A stretch of 64,000 nt of DNA from Brucellaceae bacterium (GTDB taxonomy: Bacteria; Pseudomonadota; Alphaproteobacteria; Rhizobiales; Rhizobiaceae). Within the stretch, counting starts at the first letter, position 1, and each line of letters starts with the position of its first letter. The notes beneath the pieces are model-generated. The model was not told the DNA's origin. It saw nothing but the letters and a program-made list of their open reading frames with translations, and made no database searches. Below, in pieces: positions 8,976 to 20,402 of this stretch. Where the stretch lies: NCBI GenBank assembly GCA_020637775.1, contig JACKJV010000009.1:86636-150635 (forward strand), given 5' to 3'. The position numbers were made by a program, and so were the translations under genes.

Positions 8976-10270
8976 ATGACCAAGCCCCATGTCCTGATCG
9001 CCGGCGGCGGTATCGGCGGCCTTGCCACCGCCCTGACGCTGAACCAGATCGGCGTTGCCTGCACGGTGTTCGAACAGGTGCGCGAACTCAAGCCGCTGGG
9101 CGTCGGCATCAACATCCAGCCCAATGCCGTGCGCGAGCTTTACGATCTTGGCTTCACCGGGGACGATTTGGACCGCGTCGGCGTTCCGGCGAAGGAATGG
9201 GCGCTGGTCGGCCTGAACGGCAATGACATCTATTCCGAGCCGCGCGGCCTGCTGGCCGGCTACAACTGGCCGCAATATGCCGTGCATCGCGGCAAGTTCC
9301 ACATGATGCTGGCCGAAGCCTTCATGGCGCGCGCCGGGGCGGCCTCTGTGCGGCTCGGCGCGAAGATCACCGGCTATGCGAACAATGCGGACGGCACGGT
9401 GACGGCGCTTGTCGAGCATGCAGACGGCTCCAGCGGCCGCGAGACGGGCACGCTGCTGATCGGCGCCGACGGCATCCATTCCGCCATTCGCGCGCACATG
9501 CACCCGTCGCAACCGCCGATCCATTGGGGCGGGGCGATCATGTGGCGCGGCACCACGCAGGCGCGGCCGATCCGCACCGGGTCGTCCTTTGTCGGTCTCG
9601 GCACCCACCGCCACCGCATGGTCATCTACCCGATCTCCCATCCGGATCCGGAAACCGGCCTCGCCACGATCAACTGGATCGCCGAGATGACGCTGACAAC
9701 TCGGAAGGCTGGCGGGCCAGCGGCTGGTTCCGTCCGGTGGAAGTGGAAGAATTCGTCCACCATTTCGAGGGCTTCCGCTACGACTGGCTGGATGTGCCGG
9801 ACATGCTGCGCAAGGCCGACATCGCCTATGAAAACCTGATGATCGATCGTGATCCCGTTGCGACCTGGGTCGATGGCGCGGTCGCGCTGACGGCGATGCC
9901 GCCCACGCCATGTATCCGACCGGTTCCAACGGCGCCAGCCAGGCGATCATCGATGCGCGGATTCTGGGCGCGGCAATGGTGGAGCACGGCGTGACACGCG
10001 AAGCGCTGGCTGCCTATGACGCCCGATTGTGCGGGCCGGTTTCGAACTCGTGCTGCGCAACCGTGGCGCAGGGCCGTTCGGCCTCTCAACATGGTGGACG
10101 AGCGCTGTGGCGGTGAATTCGACAATATTGACGACGTGATTCCGGCAGCAGAACGCTCGGACTTCATGGCCAGGTACAAGGCTGCGGCAGGCTTCGCCAT
10201 CGAAAAGCTGAATTCCTCCGGCCCGACCATTGCCGCAGGAGCAAGGGCGCGCGAAGCCGTCCTGTCCTGA
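8976..10270 (+). CDS. FAD-dependent monooxygenase/oxidoreductase, frameshifted as sequenced
   Basis: Class A flavin monooxygenase similar to PhzS or salicylate-hydroxylase-type enzymes. The FAD dinucleotide fold IAGGGIGGLATALTLNQIG lies at the N-terminus and the GADGIHSAIR motif about residue 170. The frame breaks near 9695, 9892, 10042 and 10085. At 9892 a single missing G hides the second FAD motif: adding it gives TGDAAHAMYPTGSNGASQAI, exactly as the family requires. The C-terminal part ends at 10270. It lies 92 bases after hyuB on the same strand, so it probably belongs to the same catabolic unit, acting before or after HyuAB on an aromatic or heterocyclic substrate. The substrate is not identifiable. 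Confidence 0.8.
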
Positions 10271-10324
10271 GAGCCGTGTTCCATCGCCGGTTTTCAAGGA
10301 AGCATTGAAGTTCATTTGGCGGTT

Positions 10325-10340
10325 TTCACCGAGGGGTGAA
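10325..10340. repeat. Inverted repeat with 4-base spacer upstream of ilvD
   Basis: TTCACC-GAGG-GGTGAA forms a perfect 6-bp inverted repeat between the monooxygenase and ilvD. It could be an ilvD operator or a leader hairpin; no T-run follows closely, so a terminator is less likely. Confidence 0.3.
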
Positions 10341-10408
10341 CCGATTCCGGTTGAAAAAACGGGATGGAAGCGCCAAAACGCAGGGTCAGATCAGAAGAGG
10401 GATGAACA

Positions 10409-12246
10409 ATGCCTGCCTATCGCTCCCGCACGACCACCCATGGCCGCAACATGGCCGGCGCCCGCGGACTCTGGCGCGCCACCGGCGTAAAGGACTCCGA
10501 TTTCGGCAAGCCGATCATCGCGGTGGTCAATTCCTTCACGCAGTTCGTGCCTGGCCATGTCCACCTGAAGGATCTGGGCCAGCTTGTAGCCCGCGAGATC
10601 GAGGCGGCCGGCGGCATCGCCAAGGAATTCAACACCATCGCCGTGGATGACGGCATCGCCATGGGCCATGATGGCATGCTCTATTCGCTGCCCAGCCGCG
10701 AGGTCATCGCCGACAGCGTGGAATACATGGTCAATGCCCATTGCGCAGACGCCATGGTCTGCATCTCCAATTGCGACAAGATCACGCCCGGAATGCTGAT
10801 GGCCGCGCTGCGCCTCAACATCCCCGTGGTTTTCGTTTCCGGCGGGCCGATGGAAGCCGGCAAGGTGGTCTGGGAAGACGGCAAGGAGCAGGCGCTCGAC
10901 CTGGTCGACGCCATGGTGGCGGCGGCCGACGACAGCGTCACCGATGCCCAGGTGGAAGCCATCGAGCGTTCCGCCTGCCCGACCTGCGGCTCGTGCTCCG
11001 GCATGTTCACCGCCAATTCCATGAACTGCCTGACCGAGGCGCTCGGCCTTGCGCTGCCGGGCAATGGCTCGACACTGGCCACCCATGCCGACCGCAAGCG
11101 CCTGTTCATCGAGGCTGGCCATCTGGTCGTCGATCTGGCGCGCCGCTATTACGAGCAGGATGACGAGAGCGTCCTGCCGCGCAACATTGCCAATTACGAC
11201 GCTTTCGCCAATGCCATGACGCTGGACATTGCCATGGGTGGCTCCACGAACACGGTTCTGCACCTGCTGGCCGCCGCGTATGAGGGCGAGGTGGATTTCA
11301 CCATGTCCGACATCGACAAGCTGTCGCGCAAGGTGCCGGTTCTCTGCAAGGTCGCGCCGGCGGTCAGCCACGTTCACATGGAGGACGTGCATCGCGCCGG
11401 CGGCATCATGGCGATCCTGGGCGAACTGGATCGCGCCGGACTCATCAACACGAGCCTGCCCACGGTGCATTCGGCCACGATGGGCGATGCACTGGAGCAT
11501 TGGGACATCATGCGCACCCAGGCCAACAACGTGCGCGAATTCTACAGCGCGGCACCGGGCGGCGTGCGCACCGAAGTCGCCTTCTCGCAGTCGCGGCGCT
11601 ATCCCGATCTCGATACGGATCGCGAAAAAGGCGTCATCCGCGCCAGGGAACATGCTTACAGCCAGGATGGTGGTCTGGCCGTACTGTTCGGCAACCTGGC
11701 CGAGGACGGCTGCATCGTGAAGACGGCGGGCGTGGACGAATCCATCCTGAAGTTTTCGGGTCCGGCACGCCTCTTCGAAAGCCAGGATGCAACGGTCAAG
11801 GCCATCCTTTCCAACGAGGTCAAGGCCGGCGACGTCGTGGTGATCCGCTACGAGGGCCCGCGTGGCGGCCCTGGCATGCAGGAAATGCTCTATCCGACGA
11901 GCTACCTGAAGTCGAAGGGCCTCGGAAAGGCGTGCGCACTGATCACCGACGGCGCTTCTCGGCGGTGGCACTCAGGCCTGTCCATCGGCCATGCCTCGCC
12001 GGAAGCAGCCGAGGGCGGATGCCATCGGCCTGGTCCGCGAGGCGACCTGATCGAGATCGACATTCCCAACCGGACCATCAACCTCGCCGTCGACGATGAC
12101 CGAACTGGCCAAGCGCCGCCGAGATGCAGGACGAAAGGGGCTGGCAGCCGGGAAAAGCGCCAAGCGCAAGATCACGACCGCGCTGAAGGCCTATGCGGCG
12201 CTGACGACCTCGGCGGCGAAAGGGTGCAGTGCGCGTGGTCGAGTGA
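10409..12246 (+). CDS. ilvD: Dihydroxy-acid dehydratase (IlvD), 3' end carries indels
   Basis: Iron-sulfur enzyme that dehydrates 2,3-dihydroxy-isovalerate and its homologue in valine, leucine and isoleucine synthesis. The first 515 residues are intact: CDKITPGM, the cluster-ligand segment [32 protein letters not shown] and [20 protein letters not shown]. From about 11950 several insertions and deletions, some compensating, garble the end (expected [28 protein letters not shown]). Reading through them gives a C-terminus [13 protein letters not shown] with a stop at 12244-12246, so the length is the normal ~612 residues. A complete ilvD is expected in a prototroph, so sequence error is the likeliest cause. 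Start by AGAGGG ribosome site 6 bases upstream. Confidence 0.95.
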
Positions 12247-13388
12247 GACGCGCGCGCGTCCTGCATCCGCGGGAGCCATTGCTTCGCCCGTTTTGCCGGT
12301 CGATGTCAGGCTGGATGGATGCTAAATTGGCCCGGGCGCGCCTCTGGCGCGCTCAGCTTCTACCCGATCGCGCCGCGATTGTGGTGACGGTGCATGGCCC
12401 CTTGCACCGTCGAATTGCTCTGCGTCTGTTTTTCAGCGACGGCGCTCACTGGGGATGACGCCGAATGAAAACTGTCGGCATTGGCTGCGTGATCGTTCGG
12501 TGGCACTTTCTTTCCGGATCGATGCCAGCAGCCGGGCGGGTCCTCCCACCTGTTCAGCGCTGGTCCTGGATTCTCGAACGGCCGTGCAGCGCGGGCAGCG
12601 AACGGCCTCGCTTTTTGAAACCGCGGCAAAACAGCCATCCCGGCGCTGATCACTCGTCCGCAGCCTCGCTGGACGCGGATGCGGACGGCTTGCGCTCTTT
12701 CACCTGCGCGCCGGACGGCATTCACGCCTTCGGCAAGCAACAGCTCGACTTTCGCGCGAGGCACTTTCCGGAGCCGCTGGCGATGCGACGCAACGCGGCA
12801 GAACCGCGGACATGCCTTCAGCCGGCGATGCCCTTTCGCCTCAGGCGGCACGACACGGCTATTTCTTCGCACGTGCGGTCAAAGCCAGACGCCGATGGGT
12901 GGACCGCGGCGTTTCGCCGGAAGCGTCATGCGAACAGCGTCACGGCTGATTTCGCGCGGCTTGCGCCGCACGCCGGATCGGCAGCGCAGCGCGGTTTCTG
13001 GGAAGCCTCCTTCCTGGTCGTTTTGCCGCGAAGGCCGAATGCCGTTCTTCCTGCCAGCGCGTCAACGTTCCGTGTGACCGGACGCTGAAACCCATGCAAT
13101 GGCGTCCGGTCCGGGCATCAGCTCGGACTCAGGAAGCCTCGCCGCCACGCGGTTCATGAGCGCTTCACCGGTGCCGAGGCGATGCTGAAGACCGCGGTGG
13201 TCTCCCGAATGCAGCCTTCGCCTCGTCCGCTGATCCTGGCGACCCGGATCGCCTGTCACGTTGTCCGCCTGTCCGATCGGACGCGCTGCTGAGCGATTGC
13301 GCCTGCATACCGTTCAAGCGGTGACCGGCACGTGACCGGTCCGGCCAGCCGGGCAGAGCGCCACCTTCATCTTCGAGGACTATCCGAC
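12247..13388. other. 1.1-kb stretch between ilvD and kdsA with no recognisable gene
   Basis: Open frames up to about 200 codons exist on both strands but none resembles a family I know. The stretch lies inside the indel-rich patch, so small genes could be hidden. Two minus-strand readings look protein-like: one gives SRDAVRMTLPAKRRGPPIGV and, after one indel, LTARAKK with a stop at 12859-12861; the other gives VPRAKVELLLAEGVNAV followed, one indel later, by VKERKPSASASSEAADE and a stop at 12650-12652. Both have the basic or acidic tails of real C-termini. In many relatives pyrG lies upstream of kdsA; nothing here resembles pyrG. Confidence 0.4.
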
Positions 13389-14237
13389 ATGACATCGCCC
13401 CAACACCCTTGTTTCTGCCGGTGGCAGTCACCTTTCTCCAACGCAGCCCACTGTCGCTGATCGCTGGTCCTTGCCAGCTTGAGAGCCGCCAGCACGCCTT
13501 CGACATGGCCGGCAGCCTGAAGGAAATCTGCGACGGCCTCGGCATTGGCCTTGTCTACAAGTCATCCTTCGACAAGGCCAACCGCACCAGCATCGGCGCG
13601 ACACGCGGCGCCGGGCTGGATGCCGCCATGCCGGTTTTCGAAGACCTGCGCCGGGAATTCGGCCTTCCGGTGCTCACCGATATCCATACCGAGGAGCAGT
13701 GCGCCATCGTCGCCCCACATGTCGATGTGCTCCAGATCCCGGCTTTCCTATGCCGGCAAACGGACCTTCTGGTAGCGGCGGCGCGCACCGGCAAGGTCGT
13801 CAATGTCAAGAAGGGGCAGTTTCTCGCGCCCTGGGACATGAAGAACGTGGTACGCAAGATCACCGACAGCGGCAATCCGGACGTGCTCATCACGGAGCGC
13901 GGCGCATCATTCGGCTACAACACCCTCGTGTCCGATATGCGCGCCCTGCCGATCATGGCTGAAACCGGCGCGCCGGTAATCTTCGATGCGACGCATTCGG
14001 TGCAGCAGCCGGGCGGGCAGGGTGCCTCGTCGGGCGGTGACCGGCGCATGGTGCCCTATCTTGCGCGCGCAGCCGTGGCGACAGGCATTGCGGCATCTTC
14101 GTCGAGACCACGACGATCCGGAAAATCGCTACGTCATCCGGACGGCCCAGACAGTAGGGTGGTCCGACACTGCCGGCCCTTCTCGAGCAGCTGTCGATGA
14201 GATCGACTCCATCGTCAAACCGGGTGTAATTCGGTAA
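13389..14237 (+). CDS. kdsA: 3-deoxy-8-phosphooctulonate synthase (KdsA), frameshifted as sequenced
   Basis: Condenses phosphoenolpyruvate with arabinose 5-phosphate to make Kdo 8-phosphate for lipopolysaccharide. The central 190 residues are intact ([57 protein letters not shown]). The N-terminus needs small indel corrections between about 13400 and 13450 to read [21 protein letters not shown] from the ATG at 13389, which has a GAGG ribosome site. The C-terminus breaks near 14090-14190 and returns in frame at [13 protein letters not shown]. Corrected length is about 280 residues, normal for KdsA. Lipid A and Kdo synthesis are usually indispensable, so these breaks are probably sequence errors. 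Confidence 0.93.
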
Positions 14238-15828
<1,591 letters not shown>

Positions 15829-15856
15829 GCCCGGGACAAGCAGCGATTGCCCATCG

Positions 15857-15891
15857 CGGCCGCGTCCCTTGGGGGCGCGGCCGTTTTCTTT
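15857..15891 (+). terminator. Rho-independent terminator after eno
   Basis: A GC-rich hairpin pairs CGGCCGCG(T)CCC with GGG(G)CGCGGCCG around a short TTG-containing loop, followed by TTTTCTTTC. It lies about 30 bases after the eno stop and separates eno from ftsB. Confidence 0.8.
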
Positions 15892-15975
15892 CAATTTAGC
15901 GGACGGCGTAACCAAGCCTTAAGCATGACCGCGCATGATGCAGGCCTGTCTTTGGTATCGAGTAGCAGCCCGCCC

Positions 15976-16296
15976 ATGTGGACCCGCCAGCACAAGCGCC
16001 GAAAGTCCGGCCGTCTCATTCTGCCCCTGCTGGCAGCCGCCTTTCTCGGCTATTTCGGATATCACGCCTTCGAGGGCGAATACGGCCTGAAGAACAAGGC
16101 ACAGCTGGAAGCGCAGGTCGCGCAGTTGAGCCAGGAACTGGCGGAAACCACCGCGTTGCGTCGGAGGCTTGAAGCGCGCAACAAGCTGCTCCATGATGGC
16201 ACCATCGAAAAGGACATGCTCGACGAGCAGGTTCGCAGGCAGCTGGGCAGGGTCGGTCCCGACGAGATCGTGATTCTGGCCGGGCCGAACGGATAG
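15976..16296 (+). CDS. ftsB: Septum formation initiator FtsB/DivIC family protein
   Basis: A 106-residue single-pass membrane protein of the FtsB/DivIC family, a scaffold of the division septum. Basic N-terminus (MWTRQHKRRKSGR), then one membrane segment (LILPLLAAAFLGYFGYHAF), then a coiled coil rich in Leu, Glu and Gln (LEAQVAQLSQELAETTALRRRLEARNKLL) facing the periplasm. The eno-ftsB-pdhA order is conserved in related bacteria. I chose the ATG at MWTRQ, giving the usual short cytoplasmic tail; an in-frame ATG 17 codons earlier is possible. Confidence 0.87.
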   Translation: MWTRQHKRRKSGRLILPLLAAAFLGYFGYHAFEGEYGLKNKAQLEAQVAQLSQELAETTALRRRLEARNKLLHDGTIEKDMLDEQVRRQLGRVGPDEIVILAGPNG

Positions 16297-16506
16297 GTCC
16301 GCGCGGAATTAACCATTTTTCGGTTCACAGTTGTTTTCCTCAACATTTGCAGACATTTGCCTGCATGCCTCCCATGCGAGAAATGCATTTGCCGCATGGC
16401 TGAAACCTGCTAGCGTATCGCCCAGTGAACGGGTGGGAGGCCGTTCGGCCTTTCGGGTCATGTTCTCCCGCCCCTGGAGGAAATCTCAAGACAGGGAGCG
16501 CGCAGC

Positions 16507-17550
16507 ATGGCCGCAGCAGCAAGGAAGTCCTCATCCCGCAAGGGCGCCACCGGTTCGCCGGGGCTCATCCGCAAGGCGCCGGCGCCCGAGGAGTTTGACA
16601 AGGATCAGGAATTCCGCGCCTATCGCGACATGCTGCTCATTCGCCGTTTCGAGGAAAAGGCCGGCCAGCTCTATGGCATGGGCTTCATCGGCGGCTTCTG
16701 CCACCTCTACATTGGCCAGGAAGCGGTGGTCACCGGCATCGAGATGGCCAAGAAGGATGGCGACCAGTTCATCACCGGTTATCGCGACCATGGCCATATG
16801 CTCGCGGCGGGCATGAATGCGCGCGGCGTGATGGCGGAACTGACCGGCAGGCGGGGCGGCTATTCCAAGGGCAAGGGCGGCTCCATGCACATGTTCTCCA
16901 AGGAGAAGCATTTCTATGGCGGCCATGGCATTGTCGGCGCGCAGGTCTCGCTCGGCACGGGCCTGGCCTTCGCCAACCGCTATCGCGACAATGACAATGT
17001 CTCGGTGACATTCTTCGGAGACGGCGCGGCCAACCAGGGCCAGGTCTACGAGAGCTTCAACATGGCCGCCCTGTGGAAGCTGCCGGTCATCTACGTGATC
17101 GAGAACAACCGCTATGCCATGGGTACCTCGGTGAGCCGCGCATCGGCCGAAACCGATTTCTCCCATCGCGGCGTGTCCTTCAAGATCCCCGGCATGCAGG
17201 TGGACGGCATGGACGTGCGCGCGGTCAAGGCCGCCTCGCAGGAAGCCTTCGACTGGTGCCGGGGCGGCAACGGGCCGATCATCCTGGAAATGATGACCTA
17301 TCGCTATCGCGGCCACTCCATGTCCGACCCGGCGAAATACCGCACCAAGGACGAGGTGCAGAAAATGCGCACGGAGCAGGACCCGATCGAACAGGTCAAG
17401 GCGCGCCTTCTGGAAAAGGAATGGGCCAGGGAGGACGAACTGAAGAAGATCGACAAGGAGGTCCGCGACATCGTCGCCGACTCCGCCGAATTCGCCCAAA
17501 ACGATCCGGAGCCGGATACGTCCGAGCTTTACACCGATATCCTGCTCTGA
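16507..17550 (+). CDS. pdhA: Pyruvate dehydrogenase E1 component, alpha subunit
   Basis: Thiamine-diphosphate-binding alpha subunit of pyruvate dehydrogenase, which decarboxylates pyruvate and feeds acetyl units to E2. The 347-residue protein shows [19 protein letters not shown], the phosphate-binding [12 protein letters not shown] segment of the thiamine site, and [15 protein letters not shown]. The Ala/Lys/Ser-rich N-terminal 25 residues probably serve as a flexible tail that docks on E2. The ATG follows a GGGAG ribosome site. It is the first gene of pdhA-pdhB-pdhC, with a 210-base leader that presumably holds the promoter. Confidence 0.97.
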   Translation: MAAAARKSSSRKGATGSPGLIRKAPAPEEFDKDQEFRAYRDMLLIRRFEEKAGQLYGMGFIGGFCHLYIGQEAVVTGIEMAKKDGDQFITGYRDHGHMLAAGMNARGVMAELTGRRGGYSKGKGGSMHMFSKEKHFYGGHGIVGAQVSLGTGLAFANRYRDNDNVSVTFFGDGAANQGQVYESFNMAALWKLPVIYVIENNRYAMGTSVSRASAETDFSHRGVSFKIPGMQVDGMDVRAVKAASQEAFDWCRGGNGPIILEMMTYRYRGHSMSDPAKYRTKDEVQKMRTEQDPIEQVKARLLEKEWAREDELKKIDKEVRDIVADSAEFAQNDPEPDTSELYTDILL

Positions 17551-17563
17551 GGGGAAGAAGACG

Positions 17564-17812
17564 ATGCCGATTGAAATCCTGATGCCTGCGCTTTCCCCGA
17601 CGATGGAGGAGGGCAATCTGGCCAAATGGGTCAAGAAGGAAGGCGATAGCGTGGCCGCGGGCGACGTCATCGCCGAGATCGAAACCGACAAGGCGACAAT
17701 GGAAGTAGAGGCCGTGGACGAGGGCGTTCTCGGCAAGATTCTCGTGGCCGAAGGCACCGAGGGCGTGAAGGTGAACACGCCCATTGCCCTGCTGCTGGCC
17801 GAAGGCGAGGAC
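17564..17812 (+). repeat. Lipoyl-domain coding repeat, copy 1 (in pdhB)
   Basis: The first 83 codons of pdhB and pdhC align without gaps, with 67 of 83 residues identical by hand count and long identical DNA runs around the [22 protein letters not shown] segment. The partner is 19023-19271. This is a direct repeat of about 250 bases separated by roughly 1.2 kb. Confidence 0.8.
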
Positions 17813-19012
17813 GAATCCGCGCTCGAAGGGGCGTCCGGCGAAGGCACTGCGTCGCGTGATCCCCATGGCGACCGCGCGGCCGATGGCGCCTCGGGTGAAG
17901 GCGAGGCGGCCGCGGGCGATCCGGTTGCCGACATGGAGGCCCGCCGCGTGCCGGGCGAAGGCAAGGTTCATCCCGAGCCGAAGAAGCCGGAGGCCGGCGC
18001 CGACCCGGACATTCCCGATGGCACCACGATGGTGAAGATGACCGTGCGCGAGGCGCTGAACTCGGCCATGGCCGAGGAAATGCGCCGGGACGGCGATGTC
18101 TTCATCATGGGCGAGGAAGTGGCCGAGTACCAGGGCGCCTACAAGATCACCCAGAACCTGCTGGAGGAATTCGGCGCGAAACGCGTGGTGGACACGCCGA
18201 TCACCGAGCACGGCTTTGCCGGAATCGGCGTCGGCGCCGCGATGGCCGGTCTGAAGCCCATCGTCGAATTCATGACTTTCAACTTCGCCATGCAGGCGAT
18301 TGACCAGATCATCAATTCCGCGGCCAAGACCCTTTACATGTCGGGCGGGCAGATGGGCGCGCCCATCGTCTTCCGCGGACCGAACGGCGCGGCTGCCCGC
18401 GTGGCGGCGCAGCATTCGCAATGCTACGCGGCGTGGTACAGCCACATTCCGGGCCTGAAGGTCATCCAGCCCTACACGGCGGCCGATGCAAAGGGCCTGC
18501 TGAAGGCTGCGATCCGCGACCCCAATCCGGTCATCTTCCTGGAGAACGAAATTCTCTACGGCCAGTCCTTCGAGGTTCCGGAAATGGATGACTTCGTGCT
18601 GCCCATCGGCAAGGCACGCATTCACAGGCAAGGCACGGATGTCACCATCGTTTCCTTCGGCATCGGCATGACCTATGCGGTCAAGGCGGCCGAGGAACTG
18701 GCGGGCCAGGGCATCGACGCCGAAGTCATCGACCTGCGCACCATCCGGCCCATGGACCTCGATACCGTCATCGAAAGCGTGAAGAAGACCAACCGGCTCG
18801 TCACGGTCGAGGAAGGCTTCCCGCAATCCTCGGTCGGCGACCATATCGCAAGCCAGGTCATGCAGCGCGCTTTCGATTGGCTCGATGCGCCCGTCGTCAC
18901 GGTCTGTGGCAAGGATGTGCCGATGCCCTATGCAGCCAACCTTGAGAAACTCGCCCTGCCGAACGTGGCGGAGGTGATCGAGGCGGTGAAAGCCGTCACC
19001 TACAAGGCCTGA
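17564..19012 (+). CDS. pdhB: Pyruvate dehydrogenase E1 component, beta subunit with N-terminal lipoyl domain
   Basis: A 482-residue beta subunit that carries its own lipoyl domain at residues 1-83 (lipoylated lysine expected at K43 in ETDKATM), an acidic and Gly/Ala-rich linker to about residue 145, then the transketolase-like beta domain ([54 protein letters not shown]). This extra lipoyl domain is a known feature of alphaproteobacterial PdhB. It lies 13 bases after pdhA and 10 before pdhC. The lipoyl region is a close copy of that in pdhC. Confidence 0.97.
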   Translation: MPIEILMPALSPTMEEGNLAKWVKKEGDSVAAGDVIAEIETDKATMEVEAVDEGVLGKILVAEGTEGVKVNTPIALLLAEGEDESALEGASGEGTASRDPHGDRAADGASGEGEAAAGDPVADMEARRVPGEGKVHPEPKKPEAGADPDIPDGTTMVKMTVREALNSAMAEEMRRDGDVFIMGEEVAEYQGAYKITQNLLEEFGAKRVVDTPITEHGFAGIGVGAAMAGLKPIVEFMTFNFAMQAIDQIINSAAKTLYMSGGQMGAPIVFRGPNGAAARVAAQHSQCYAAWYSHIPGLKVIQPYTAADAKGLLKAAIRDPNPVIFLENEILYGQSFEVPEMDDFVLPIGKARIHRQGTDVTIVSFGIGMTYAVKAAEELAGQGIDAEVIDLRTIRPMDLDTVIESVKKTNRLVTVEEGFPQSSVGDHIASQVMQRAFDWLDAPVVTVCGKDVPMPYAANLEKLALPNVAEVIEAVKAVTYKA

Positions 19013-19022
19013 GGAGAGCGCC

Positions 19023-19271
19023 ATGCCGATTGAAATCACCATGCCCGCGCTGTCTCCCACCATGGAAGAGGGCAATCTCGCCAGGTGGCTGGTCAAGGAA
19101 GGCGACAGCATTTCCGCCGGCGACGTCATCGCCGAGATCGAGACCGACAAGGCGACCATGGAAGTGGAAGCCGTGGACGAGGGAACGGTCGCGAAGATCG
19201 TCGTTCCGGAAGGCACCGAGGGCGTCAAGGTCAATGCCGTCATCGCCATCCTGGCCGGGGAGGGCGAGGAT
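19023..19271 (+). repeat. Lipoyl-domain coding repeat, copy 2 (in pdhC)
   Basis: Direct-repeat partner of the lipoyl coding segment in pdhB (17564-17812). Both copies keep the lysine at position 43 expected to carry lipoate. Confidence 0.8.
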
Positions 19272-20399
19272 GTGGACGAGGCTGCGAAGGGCGGCGGCGG
19301 CGCCAAGGGCGGTGCCGAAAAATCATCGTCCGCCGACAAAAAGCCCGCGCCTTCCGCCGAAGGCCCGGCAAAGGATACGGCCGATCTGCTCGGCCCGGCC
19401 TCCGATGCCGCGCCGAAGACGCCGCAGGCCGGACCCGCGCCCGCGTCCGGCGGAGACCGCATCTTTTCCTCGCCACTTGCCCGGCGCATCGCGAAGGAAG
19501 CAGGTATCGACATCGCGAAGGTAACCGGCTCCGGTCCGAAGGGACGCGTGGTCAAGGCCGATGTCGAGGCCGCCAGGAAGGGCGGCGCGGCGAAGGCAGA
19601 GGCCCCGAAGGCAGAAGCACAAAAGGCGGCGCCTGCCGCTGCACCGGCCATGGCGGCAGGTCCGTCCACCGATGCCGTGCTGCGCAACTTCGCCGAAGGC
19701 AGCTACGACCTGGTCAAGCATGACAACATGCGCAAGACCATCGCCCGGCGCCTGACCGAGGCCAAGCAGACGATCCCGCATTTCTATGTTTCGGTGGATT
19801 GCGAACTCGATGCGTTGCTGGCGCTGCGCGTCCAGCTCAATGCGTCCGCGCCCCAGAAGAATGGCAAGCCGGCATACAAGCTGTCGGTCAACGACATGAT
19901 CATCAAGGCGCTGGCGCTGTCATTGCGCGATGTTCCCGATGCGAACGTGTCCTGGACCGATGAGGCCATGGTGAAACATCATCATGCCGATGTCGGTGTT
20001 GCCGTGTCCATCCCCGGCGGACTGATCACGCCGATTGTACGGCGGGCGGAAGAAAAAAGCCTGTCCACCATTTCCAACGAGATGAAGGACATGGGCGCGC
20101 GCGCCAAGGAGAAGAAGCTCAAGCCCGAGGAGTATCAGGGCGGCACGACCGCTGTCTCCAACATGGGCATGATGGGCGTGTCAAATTTCTCCGCCGTGGT
20201 CAACCCGCCGCATGCGACCATTCTTGCGGTCGGGGCGGGTGAGAAACGTGCCGTCGTCAAGGGGGATGCCATTGCCATTGCGACGATGATGACGGTCACA
20301 CTGTCGACCGACCATCGCTGCGTCGATGGCGCGCTCGGGGCGGAGCTGCTCGCCGCGTTCAAGGGTTACATCGAAAACCCGATGAGCATGCTGGTCTGA
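19023..20399 (+). CDS. pdhC: Pyruvate dehydrogenase E2 component, dihydrolipoyllysine acetyltransferase
   Basis: Core of the pyruvate dehydrogenase complex; transfers acetyl groups from lipoate to coenzyme A. Domains in order over 458 residues: lipoyl domain 1-83 with K43, an Ala/Pro/Lys-rich linker, the peripheral subunit-binding domain near 140-180 ([30 protein letters not shown]), a second linker, and the catalytic domain ending with [19 protein letters not shown], which holds the HxxxDG active site. A single lipoyl domain here is complemented by the one on PdhB. The SGNH hydrolase starts 3 bases after the stop. Confidence 0.97.
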   Translation: MPIEITMPALSPTMEEGNLARWLVKEGDSISAGDVIAEIETDKATMEVEAVDEGTVAKIVVPEGTEGVKVNAVIAILAGEGEDVDEAAKGGGGAKGGAEKSSSADKKPAPSAEGPAKDTADLLGPASDAAPKTPQAGPAPASGGDRIFSSPLARRIAKEAGIDIAKVTGSGPKGRVVKADVEAARKGGAAKAEAPKAEAQKAAPAAAPAMAAGPSTDAVLRNFAEGSYDLVKHDNMRKTIARRLTEAKQTIPHFYVSVDCELDALLALRVQLNASAPQKNGKPAYKLSVNDMIIKALALSLRDVPDANVSWTDEAMVKHHHADVGVAVSIPGGLITPIVRRAEEKSLSTISNEMKDMGARAKEKKLKPEEYQGGTTAVSNMGMMGVSNFSAVVNPPHATILAVGAGEKRAVVKGDAIAIATMMTVTLSTDHRCVDGALGAELLAAFKGYIENPMSMLV

Positions 20400-20402
20400 G
20401 CC

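Noticed and set aside
12465..13088. 207-codon open frame on the plus strand between ilvD and kdsA
   Set aside because: Its translation is rich in Arg, Pro and Ser, has no recognisable motif and lies in the indel-rich patch; it overlaps more protein-like minus-strand readings.
16330..16420. Repeated CATTTGC words upstream of pdhA as possible regulator sites
   Set aside because: The copies are irregularly spaced and short; I could not define a symmetrical site or a convincing promoter pair.
17396..19687. 763-codon open frame on the minus strand
   Set aside because: It lies opposite pdhA, pdhB and pdhC. The long antisense frame is a by-product of GC-rich codon use and has no family resemblance.
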